DNA of 64,000 nucleotides from Posidonia oceanica (lineage: Eukaryota; Streptophyta; Magnoliopsida; Alismatales; Posidoniaceae). Under the pieces are notes generated by a model. The model was not told the origin of the DNA, did no database searches, and saw nothing but the letters and a program-made list of their open reading frames with translations. Shown one piece after another: positions 55,268 to 64,000 of this stretch (position 1 is its first letter; every line of letters begins with the position of its first letter). The DNA is taken from assembly GCA_037176725.1 (NCBI GenBank), contig JAZBRS010000013.1:5025001-5089000 (forward strand). Reading direction: 5' to 3'. The position numbers were made by a program, and so were the translations under genes.

Positions 55268-55754
55268 GGCAGAGGAATTGGCTGTTGACCGTTGATGGCC
55301 AGCCGAATTCAAGGCCGATGGTTGGGATTTCCTGGGGAGATCGGAGGGAGTTGGATGCGTGGATGTGGGGTCGGATGTGCCATGAACTCAGAAGCACATT
55401 CCTAGATCTATGGGAGCCAATGGGAAGGCAAGGATCGGTGGCCCAAGGAGGCCGGACCGCCTGATTTCGCCACTGACACAGGACAAAACGCGAGAGCACG
55501 ACACAAGATTCATCCTGCAAGTTTTGCTGCCCTAGTTTCTGAGCCTGTTTCTCTAGTTCGTGGACCATCTAGGGCTATGGTTTTGTGGTATTTGTGGTGT
55601 TGGATGTAATGGGGTATGATTGGTGGAGTTTTGTTGGGTCTAGGTTTGTTTGGGTCTAGGTTTGGGGTTTCAAGAAATGGTGGGGGCTGCCTCGACCGCA
55701 CGCGCTTCTCGGAGTAAACAGTCGTCGCCTAACTTCCAGATTTGGGTGTCTACA

Positions 55755-55759
55755 GAATC
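55755..55759. repeat. Target site duplication GAATC, right copy (solo LTR C)
   Basis: Direct copy of 52981-52985, immediately after GTGTCTACA. Confidence 0.98.
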
Positions 55760-56013
55760 CAATCCCTTAGAATCTCCTAAAAATCAGAAACAAATATTTA
55801 GTTGCTGGAATAGTGCAGCAGCTAGGCGCCACTATATGCGGTGACTAGCTGATGTGGACTCTGCTGACCTGGTCACGCGGTGTTTTCCATAGCTTTTCCT
55901 TTATCTTTTCAGGAGATATTTATCCTGGTCGCCCCCTTATGCGACGACTAACCCTAAAAATTAGTGTTCTTCTAGAAACTTCCTAGGGTTAAGCCACCGG
56001 TGTCCCACAGACC

Positions 56014-56020
56014 TATAAAT
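56014..56020 (+). promoter_or_regulatory. TATA box in the first LTR of element III
   Basis: CCTATAAATAGCC, a strong plant TATA context, is conserved in the second LTR at 63872-63878. Transcription would start about 30 bases further, near the GGAGAGAGG at 56042-56050. Confidence 0.75.
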
Positions 56021-56660
56021 AGCCTCTGTGAGTCAGTGCATGGAGAGAGGCAATTTTAGGGTTTGGAGGAGGCCAATTTTAAGATTTTAGGGTTTGGGAT
56101 CCACCTTTAGAGAGAGAGTTACATCTTCAAGAGAGAAACCCTAACCTCCATTATCGGTCCCAGAGATCACCACGTCCCAACTTCGATCCCAGAGATCTCG
56201 AGCATTGCCGGAGCTCCAACTGTGCCTCCACTTCCTTACTCCACTGCATATAGTACAAGGGTGAAGGGAGTATCTTCTTCCAATCTTTTTTTATTTTCAT
56301 TATTGCATTCCTTAACATAGGACCCATAGCATATGTATGCAGGGAACAAACCCCGGTTAGTATTAGATTCATTTGTTCATATTATTCTCTGTTTTCTTTT
56401 GTTATCATTTACTACACACAAACTTATCTAGATCTCTTATTTTCATTTGTTTTGAAAGAAAAGGAAAACGCTCACGTAAACACGAGGAAGCCATTGGACG
56501 ACATCCTGCCGTCGATCCAATGAACCGAGTATGCACATCATCTACATCTCCTAGGCGCCTTGTCCGCCCATTGATAAGTGGCAATCACAACAAAATTAAC
56601 GACGTTGTGGAAGCATTGTTATCTTCATCCAAACACCCCATAATCCACATCCACTTATTT

Positions 56661-56679
56661 GGCGATCACAATGGGACCG
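56661..56679 (+). other. Possible primer-binding site of element III
   Basis: TGGCGATCACAATGGGACC has the expected TGG start and lies a few bases after a CA, in the right region for an LTR end. It does not match the tRNA-Arg-type site of the other elements, and I could not identify the tRNA. Confidence 0.4.
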
Positions 56680-58023
56680 GCTTTAGCCAACCCTCTATGC
56701 TACGTGAGTTTTTCCTTCCTTCCTTCATTTATTTCTTTAGATCTAGTTGTTTCTTTTAGTTGTTTTCAGTTTAGGAGGCCGTGCGCCTAGGTTTTCACAA
56801 CTCCTAAACCCCATAGTGTTTTCTATCATTAGAACAGCTTCTCTCTAACCCAACCACCTTGATCTTGAGGCAAGAGGTCTCGTTAGTACTTTGAGGCAAC
56901 GACAACCTCCTGTCAAGGGTCGTAGAGGGTCAGGTTACTACTGTTCTGAAAAACAAAGAACTCCAGGTTCCAGCCGCCCAGTTAGCAGGCGTCTGAGTCA
57001 GTCGTAGTTCATTGCGGTGACCTCTCCAGATGCACCCTTTATAGGTGACTGGATCTGGGTTTTAATTTTAGTGCAGATCGTTTATTATTTTCAGTAGCCT
57101 GTGTTGCTTTTCTTCTAGATCTGCAGTAGTTTAACAAACTCATTAATATCCTGTCCACTGTAATTTTAGTTTTTTATTCAGATTTTAGGTTTGTATGTGT
57201 CCACCCTTAAGGTGGAAACTATTTTATTGATATTAAGATTAAAGTTCCTTGAGAATTCCTTTCCCTAACTAAAAATAATCAAACAGAGCGAACCGGGCCA
57301 GTGCAAGTCGCTCACCCATACTCTGTTTGGTTAGGATAGTTAGGTTAAGAACTCAAGGTATCCTAGGGTTTTATTTTTCACTCCTCCTCTTCCTTAAGTC
57401 AAAAATAATCCTTAGTAGATACTTGATACTTTAGTATTCCTTGTTTATTTACTATTTTGTGGTTTGATAAGGGCCGATCTTAAGGACAGAATTCTAGGTG
57501 GTGGGCTCCTCTTAGAGAGACAAATCCGCCACCTAGGCCCTCTTGGTAGACCTTGAACGAAGGTCAAAGAGTGGTACCCATAAGCCAAAATCCCATTAAT
57601 TGTGAACTTGTAAGTTTAATTAATTGATTAATTATTCACTTCAACAAATAAAACTTGCGATCTGTCTGAAACATTGCACTGTTTTATTTTTCTGTTTGTT
57701 GCGTGGTTTGTCCAGAACAGACCTTGGCTACTAGAAGAACAGGGCTTAAGCCACCTGTTCAGAAGACACCTCGCTTAGACGCCCTTTCAAACGGTGACTT
57801 GTTTGGTCGCCTGACTTACAGGCGACGGCAGGGTAGACGTTCAGTTCCAGTGTGCATTGTTTGCAGGAATTAAACTGTCACCATTAACAGGTTTCAAGAA
57901 CACCAGAAAAGGAACTGTTTACTGTTTCATTTTTACTTTCATCGAGTCTATATTAAGTAGTGTCATTGAGTCTGTAATTTCCTTTTTCAAGTTTTCTGTA
58001 ATAATTTAAAAGACAATCTCACA
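56680..58023 (+). other. 5' leader of element III, no gene seen
   Basis: About 1.3 kb, T-rich, without ORFs of note. Inverted GTCGCC/GGCGAC-like words continue here (about 57795-57830). Several GTAAG/TTTCAG-like words occur but none stands out as a splice site. Confidence 0.5.
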
Positions 58024-60690
58024 ATGGAGCTTTATCGACCAAATCAAGAGCGCATCAATATGACTTCTACCTCAACCTCTACCTCTACGGCACAATCAAG
58101 TTTAGGCCCAGATGGGTTCTTTTACAGAGCTTCAACTTCACAGGCACAAGAGCTAGAAACTCCCAACTTTGCACAAGGAGTTGAAGGAGAGAGAGGAATA
58201 AGCCACTCCCGAACATGGAGTACCTCGTTTGCGCACACACTTCCCGAAGTAACCTCTCCAGTAGTGCTGCCTACATCAACTGCTTCCTATCTGTCTGAGG
58301 AAGTGACTAATGAGATCTACCAACTCTTGGCACGGCACCACCATCCCTCATTTAGGAGCCTACAAAACTCATCCGTCCACCAACCTTCTTTCCTAAACCC
58401 TCACCAAAATCCACTAATCACGCCCACTCACACATACACCACGCCACTAAACCCCACTATAAACTTCCCTACCCAAAATTCATTCACACAATACCACACA
58501 ACGCCAACCTATCGTTCCATGCCATCATACACAACCTACCAACAACCACGATATCCTGGAATATCATACCAACCACAGTATCTTGGAATAACACACTCAC
58601 CACAACCTCCCGCTAACACACAATCATACTACACTCCACATCAATCCCTACCCTTCTCACCACCATACGACCCTCTATCGCCATCGTTCCACCAAAATCA
58701 TGGGCACCTAAACCGGGGGCAACAAGCCCTGCCAGGACGGGACATTAAGAGAATGATCTCTGACGCACTTACAGAGGCAAGGGTTACACATAAAGCGCCA
58801 ATAGGGTTTGACACTGCTAAATTTCCTCATTTTGTTCTTCCACCTGGATTCAAAATGCCGAAGATGAGGACTTACAGTGGAACAGAGGATCCAAGAGGCC
58901 ATCTAGCCACATTTACTATGGATGCTCTGCCCTAACAATATGACTATGGGCTTACTATCTACCTCTTCTTCAAGAGTCTGGAAGGAGAAGCACTGGGATG
59001 GTTCAACATGCTCGCAGCATATGATCTCAGTAGCTTCAAGATGGTCCAGGAAAAATTTCTACTCTAATATGGCCATCGCATCCAGCACGAGCCTACAATG
59101 AGCGACCTCCTCACTGAAAGAATGAAACCTAATGAGGAGTTTGCTACTTTTGCAAGTAGATGGAGGGACATGGCTGCAAGGTCCAAATGCTACATCCCAA
59201 AGAGCCAGGCAGTTGAGGTCATATCTTGAAACACTACAGGAGCACTTAGAATTGGGCTACTAATTAGTAATCTCTAAACATATCCTCAACTATACGAGTG
59301 CGCTGCTAGAGTCCTCCGTCACAAAGAAGAGCTACCATTCTTGGAACCCGAAGGAAGGGGCAAGAAGAAGACCTCTAGCTATACACTTGGAGGCGTCACT
59401 GGTGACATGGCCCAAGATTCAATTCAGCAAAGGCAGAAGGGGCAAAGGAACCCCCAATATCAGTCTGGGCAATCGTTTCTGGCACAAGGGCAACCAGCAC
59501 AGTACCAGGGGCAGTTAGTGCAGCCAATACAGCATCAACAACAATCGCCACCTGACTACCCGGTACATGCCCAGCAAGGATGGACGAACAATGCATACCA
59601 GGGGCGACAACAAGGGCAGAGGAGCTACCACAACGTCCCTCCACCGGGAAACTACAAGGGCCCTCAAAGGCAAAGCTATCCTCCGCTTCCTGAATCGATC
59701 CCCGATACATTCAGGATGCTGGTTGAAAGTGGAGATCTGCGACTCCCAGAACCCAGGCCAAGTTTTCCAAATGCTGATATGTCGAAGCACTGCCCTTATT
59801 ATCAAAACCATGGGCACACCCTTGAAGACTGTTTCACCGTCAAAGATAAAATACATAATCTTAATGACAAGGGTGAAATCATGTGGCCTGAGCTTAAAGC
59901 CAGATTAAAGGCAATTCAAGGACAATAAGTGATGCAGATACAACAAGAGCCTTTGTTCAACCATCAAGTGGCTTACATGGATGCAGAGATCATCCTATCA
60001 GCTGCTCGATCTGAGTTTGCTACCATCAAGTGCATACAAGCATATCCAGAACAAAGCCCATCAAGCAAAGAGGACCTTAATCTCAAGGCACCCTCAACAC
60101 CTACTCTGAACTCACGAGATATGATCCTAGAAGACTGGCCACCAACTTATGATGAGTACGCTGACATGGACTGGCCCAATGAGGAGACAGTGGACTCTCA
60201 GATGTTTCAGGACTTAATAGAAGAAAATCAGTCGCCCATCTACGATGAATATGCAGATTCAGACTGGTACGACATACTCAACTCACCACTCCTAGCAGCA
60301 CAAGCAAGAGTAGATCCTCCTCCCAAACTGCCCGATCCTACCAGAGGACACACTAGGGGCAATCATGAACACTGTGTTTATGAAGGAGGGGTTAATACAG
60401 AGCACACCAATGGTCGTACTTCAAAAGGAGGAGGAAATCTGATAGCCTCACTCCAAGACAAAGCCACCAGGGGCACACTGCCTAGAACGGGTCAGAATGA
60501 GTCCGACTCTGACCCTCTAAAAGCAAGGATGGGGCGCAAACCAAAAGAAAGACAAGAACATGGCCACAAGCACCTGACTACTCCATGCCAGGGGCCGACA
60601 TCCACAGTCACCCCTCAGGTAAGCCCCCTCATCTGGGAAGGGAGGTGCGAAGTTCCACTGAACCCAACTAAGGGCAGTGGTTTCAATTAG
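58024..60690 (+). pseudogene. gag: gag-type ORF of element III, single frame with five stops
   Basis: One frame runs from the ATG at 58024 to the stop at 60688. The N-terminal part is Ser/Thr-, then Pro/Tyr/Gln/His-rich. FKMPKMRTYSGTEDPRGHL (about 58850-58910) starts the gag core, followed by LEGEALGWFNML, FATFASRWRDMAA and YECAARVLRHKEEL. A Gln/Pro-rich region follows, then the zinc-knuckle-like CPYYQNHGHTLEDC (about 59790). The tail has an acidic repeat (PTYDEYADMDW and PIYDEYADSDW). In-frame stops are TAA at 58933, 59065, 59275 and 59926 and TGA at 59227; the TAA stops fit changed CAA codons. There is no frameshift and no pol. The family may rely on enzymes from another element. Confidence 0.88.
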
Positions 60691-62909
60691 AACTTGTAAA
60701 TAAGACATTTTCTTTCCATACTCTATTTTCCTTTATTTTTCTTTATTTGTATCTAATGTTAAGTTAGACTATAAGTAATAAAATAAATAATAAAAATGAC
60801 TGATGAGTGTGGACTATACCCAACAACTTGAAGCATTAAGTAGAGTTGCCAAAATATTACCTAAGGTTCCAAAGTAGAGACCGTTATACCTAGGGAAGGT
60901 CCAGCCACTGGCTGTGACAACCTAAAGGCATCTTTAGATCCGTGGGACTTACATACGATACACCCTTAATTAGCATGCCAAAATCAAGAAAGAAACCAAA
61001 GACTGAATCCTAGTCAAGGAAAGAAAGTTGCATCCTAAACAGAAAAGGAACTGAACAACCAGGGTAACCTCAACCTTGTCCTGTCTGCACAAACACTTGC
61101 ACAGGGAGGTAAGAGAAAGGCAAGCTCGGAGCAAATAACTTAGAAAGCGTCCAAAAAAGATGGCAGCAAAAACTGCCCAAACAGAGAGGAAAGAGGGCAG
61201 CAAAGAAGCTGCCCAAGTGAGGAAAAATGAAAAGAGACAGTAAAAGAAATTGTCCAACCAAAAGAGGTCAGCAAAGAGCTGTCCAAAGAGCAGAAAAGGA
61301 ACATGGCAAAAGCTGTCTATGTGTCTAAAGCATAAATCCTGGAAAGACGCGTTAAGGACCAAAGAAAGGCAAGTGGAATTCAAGACCTGAGCCAAAATCG
61401 AGAGCTTACTGTACTTCAAGCCTCCTCCACCTATCTCACTCACAGGCAAGGGGCAAGGAATCCTAGAAGTTCAGGGACTGAGTAAATAAAGGAGACAACA
61501 ATCAAACCAAGGCTAGTATGAGGTTCTAAGTTCTCAACAGACTAGGCATGTTAGAAGGGAAAGTTCTCTCACCCTAGATAAAACAAGGCAATACTGCAAA
61601 AGCTATAAGTAAACAGTTGTGACTACACTCATCAATCCAAAAACTACCAAAAGAATCAGAAAATCCCAAAAATACCAAAAAAATTAGAAAATCCCAAAAT
61701 TCAAAAAATTAGAAAATCAAAAATACCAAAAAATCATAAAATCACAAAATTCAAAAAAATTAGAAAATCCAAGAAAACCAACCAAAAGAAGCACCATCCA
61801 CCCTAAATACAAGTGAAAACTTAGTAAGTAGGAAAACTGGAATTAGTCTGGCTAGTGATGCAATAATCATTCACCTCAGATTCGTAGTTAGCGTCCTACT
61901 CAAGCGTGTCTCACGACTTGGGTGCGTTTTCTCAACAAAGACATTGCTTCTGCAATAATCTTTAAAGCATCTACGGATGACTCACAATCGGCGTCTACTG
62001 GGCTCCGATTTTCCATCTCCCTGCTGAGGCCAAAACTAATTCCCTCCACCTAGTTCTCAAGCACGTTGATTAAGGGATTACTTTATCTCCTACACAAGTA
62101 TAACTTAGTCAAATTGCATAGAACTCCCTCACCCGGTTCTTTAATCATAGAACTCCTTTATTTGCCAAATCGAGCTGTGGGATGACAGTCCTTTCCTGAG
62201 AGTACTGGTCGCACTCAAGGACGGAAAACACTTGACCACAACAAATTGCATTCATTCATTTTGCATATGTCCATATGGTTTGGGAACAACCGTACCCTAC
62301 CGGCCTAACCTCACATAAGGACCATTCATTGCATCGTGTACCGACTTGCATTTGCATTATCATTGTTGGCTTGAATCATGGATCCATGCATTTTCTCATA
62401 TAATTGGAAGTGGAGCAAGGACGGAGCCAAATGACCTTTAAGAGTGTTAGAAACCCTTAGGACATGTGATTCTCCTAGAGCCAACCTAGTTCCTACCTAT
62501 CCTTCTATCAATTCCAATCCGAGTAAAATCTCAAACAAGATGCCACAAGAGCACTCCTTTTCGATCGTGTAGGGGTCACGCCCCACGATCTCCTCCTTAG
62601 CTTTTGCCCCGTTGAAGTATATCTCTACATGGTTGACGGGTCTCGACATCAGCTGCGACACACAACACTGACTTGACCCTTCCATGCTTGAGTCTTCAAT
62701 ATGACGGCAAATAATTGAACCACTCGGCCGTTCGGCAATCTCCCGACACTGAGTCAGTTCACCCCTTCTTCCTTTTTTTATTATCTTTCTTCATCCCTAG
62801 TGGCGGATTGTTTGAGACGGAACTTTCCTTTTCGGGAAATGCTTAATGGGACATTTGTTCTTACCTTGGAGCCAATCTTGTTCCAAGATCAACTCCAAGG
62901 AGGGGCATC
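60691..62909 (+). other. 3' UTR of element III with hairpins and polypurine tract
   Basis: About 2.2 kb without coding sequence, matching 49886-52284. 61160-61325 is purine-rich and holds small hairpins: GGCAG/CTGCC (61162-61177), GGCAGC-AAAGAA-GCTGCC (61196-61213) and a GGTCAGC/GCTGTCC form near 61265. 61630-61790 is A-rich with CCAAAAATACC words. The purine tract CAAGGAGGGGCATC ends at 62909. Minus-strand ORFs up to 159 codons (60970-61449) are Leu/Phe-rich and conserved in VI only because the whole region is. Confidence 0.75.
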
Positions 62910-64000
62910 TGCAGATATCCCATTTTCGCATTTCCCAGAGTTCATAGAGGACAAGAACTTCTGAGGCACCCAAATCACATAACTAAGGCTTAACAACATA
63001 TTTTCCGAAGTTTCCATTATTTGCTTAAAAATAATGCTTGATTTCACTTGACTCAAGGTTGTTAGCTGTGGCATAGCTAACACACTCAGACTCGTGGCAA
63101 GTTTGAGTACCTTGAGCACACTTTATCCCACTCAAATCCGTGGCAGATTTGAGCTAAAGAAGATGTTCTCAGGATTTCATGAGACCTCTGAAGTTTTCGA
63201 GCTTTTATCAAGTTTTCTAGATCAAACTTAAAAGATAGGGTTAATAATGCAAAAGACCTAGCTAGTTGCCTCCCAGAGTGGCGATACAGCCAGTCGCCTT
63301 TCTTAGGGGCGATTGAACTGTGTAGGCGCCTGTGAGATAGCCGACTAGCACTATTTCCTCTCTCTCCAGCTTAATATCAATATCCTAGGCATTAATATAA
63401 TATACGGGAATTTTATAAGCTATTATAACATTTTTCCATAAATTATTGATATTCATGTGATTTTCTAGCATTTAATATTTGGTATGACACATTTATCATA
63501 AATAAAATAATCAAAGAACAATCTAGAAAATCCTAGTGGCTTCAAAACAAATATCTTGATTTTTAACACATTTTAATGTACTAATCAAATCCCTAAAAAT
63601 CAGAATCCAATCCCTTAGAATCTCCTAAAAATAAGAAATAAATATTTAGTTGCCGGAATAGTGCAGCAGCTAGGCGCCACTATATGCGGCGACTAGCTAA
63701 CGTGGACTCCGCTGACCTGGTCACGCGGTGTTTTCTACGGCTTTTCCTCTATCTTTTCAGGAGATATTTGTCCCGGTCGCCCCCTTATGCGACGACTAAC
63801 CCTAAAAATCAGTGTTCTTCAAGTAACTTCTAGAAACTTCCTAGGGTTGAGCCACCCGTGTCCCACAGACCTATAAATAGCCTTCGTGAGTCAGTGCACG
63901 GAGAGAGGCAATTTTAGGGTTTGGAGGAGGCCAATTTTAAGATTTTAGGGTTTGGGATCCACCTTTAGAGAGAGAGTTACATCTTCAAGAGAGAAACTCT
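62910..64000 (+). repeat. Second LTR of element III (start only)
   Basis: It starts TGCAGATATCCC, one base different from the first LTR, and matches 52285-52985 and 55760-56143. Hairpins with 9-base loops lie at 63265-63285 (GTTGCC/GGCGAT) and 63293-63313 (GTCGCC/GGCGAT). TATA box at 63872-63878. It continues beyond the window. Confidence 0.93.
63872..63878 (+). promoter_or_regulatory. TATA box in the second LTR of element III
   Basis: ACCTATAAATAGCC, the same context and LTR position as 56014-56020. Confidence 0.72.

Larger units (their letters stand above)
52986..55754 (-). mobile_element. Solo LTR C, 2769 bp, minus strand, nested in the LTR of element III
   Basis: On the minus strand it starts TGTAGACACCCAAATCTGG and ends GACGGTTACA, flanked by GAATC. 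The conserved LTR block is at 53880-53949, a TATA box at 55261-55267. Its 3' end is repeated four times in tandem, with a PBS in each junction. Short ORFs (for example 54958-55464, 168 codons) have no recognisable domain and lie in the leader-like part. Confidence 0.96.
52285..56652 (+). repeat. First LTR of element III, split by solo LTR C; end approximate
   Basis: It starts TGTAGATATCCCATTTTCGC. Paired hairpins with 9-base loops lie at 52642-52662 (GTTGCC/GGCAAC) and 52670-52690 (GTTGCC/GGTGAC), and GTCGCCCCCTTATGCGAC-type near 55928. A TATA box lies at 56014. The end is placed at the CA before CTTATTTGGCGATCAC, taking TGGCGATCACAATGGGACC as primer site. This boundary is inferred, since the second LTR runs out of the window. 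Confidence 0.75.
52285..64000 (+). mobile_element. Element III: gag-only (non-autonomous) LTR retrotransposon, right end outside the window
   Basis: First LTR 52285 to about 56652 (with solo LTR C inside), leader, one gag-type ORF (58024-60690), 3' UTR, PPT, second LTR from 62910. The two LTRs match along their visible length, apart from the insert. No protease, RT, RNase H or integrase motif occurs between them, and the internal region is only about 6.3 kb. Fragment VI lies directly upstream of the first LTR, giving an internal-LTR-internal-LTR order. Confidence 0.9.

Noticed and set aside
54958..55464. 168-codon ORF in solo LTR C
   Set aside because: It is on the strand opposite to the LTR, Gly/Arg/Trp-rich and without known motifs; it overlaps the TATA box and leader.
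60970..61449. 159-codon minus-strand ORF with Leu/Phe-rich, membrane-like segments, also present at 50274-50714
   Set aside because: It lies antisense in the element 3' UTR. Its two copies are conserved only to the same degree as the surrounding non-coding sequence and differ by indels inside the frame.

Overview
The window is plant nuclear DNA made almost entirely of nested LTR retrotransposons of the Ty3/Gypsy Tat/Ogre type. I found no host gene, rRNA, tRNA or CRISPR array. The type is indicated by the domain order gag, RT, RNase H, a second (archaeal-type) RNase H and integrase, by 5-bp target duplications, by LTRs of several kilobases, and by a primer-binding site matching the 3' end of a tRNA-Arg. 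A large, repeat-rich seed-plant genome is likely, but I cannot name the species.

Layout. Element I (+) fills 1-30332: partial 5' LTR (1-1306), PBS, decayed gag, a low-complexity linker, a pol with nine in-frame stops and no frameshift (6773-10183), a downstream plant-mobile-domain-like ORF (from 11756), a 3' UTR hairpin array (19236-21110), PPT and a 3' LTR (from 21446). Two very long solo LTRs sit in it with exact target duplications: A (12860-18691, GTATG) in the downstream ORF and B (24226-29841, GATAG) in the 3' LTR. Next comes a reverse-strand LTR (IV; 30333-31146 and 43231-43689), split by element II (-), 31147-43230. Element II has LTRs, PBS, gag and hairpin arrays but no pol. From 43690 to 47443 lies the 3' half of element V (+), with a second copy of the mobile-domain ORF and a 1-kb hairpin array, followed by its LTR start (47444) and a related LTR fragment (48961). 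The last 14.5 kb is a gag-only family in the order internal 3' part, LTR, internal, LTR (49532-64000). Its first LTR carries a third solo LTR, C (52986-55754, minus, GAATC).

How the parts relate. Only element I shows enzymatic domains. II and III keep gag, priming and LTR signals but no reverse transcriptase, so they would need enzymes supplied in trans. The most interesting signal is structural. In every element whose 3' region is visible, the stretch between the last ORF and the polypurine tract holds short inverted repeats whose arms change in compensating pairs. Several LTR families also carry paired hairpins. Two conserved blocks and a PBS-like motif recur near the 3' ends of LTRs that are otherwise very different. 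Most stop codons are at positions explained by C-to-T change, as expected for heavily methylated, silenced copies.
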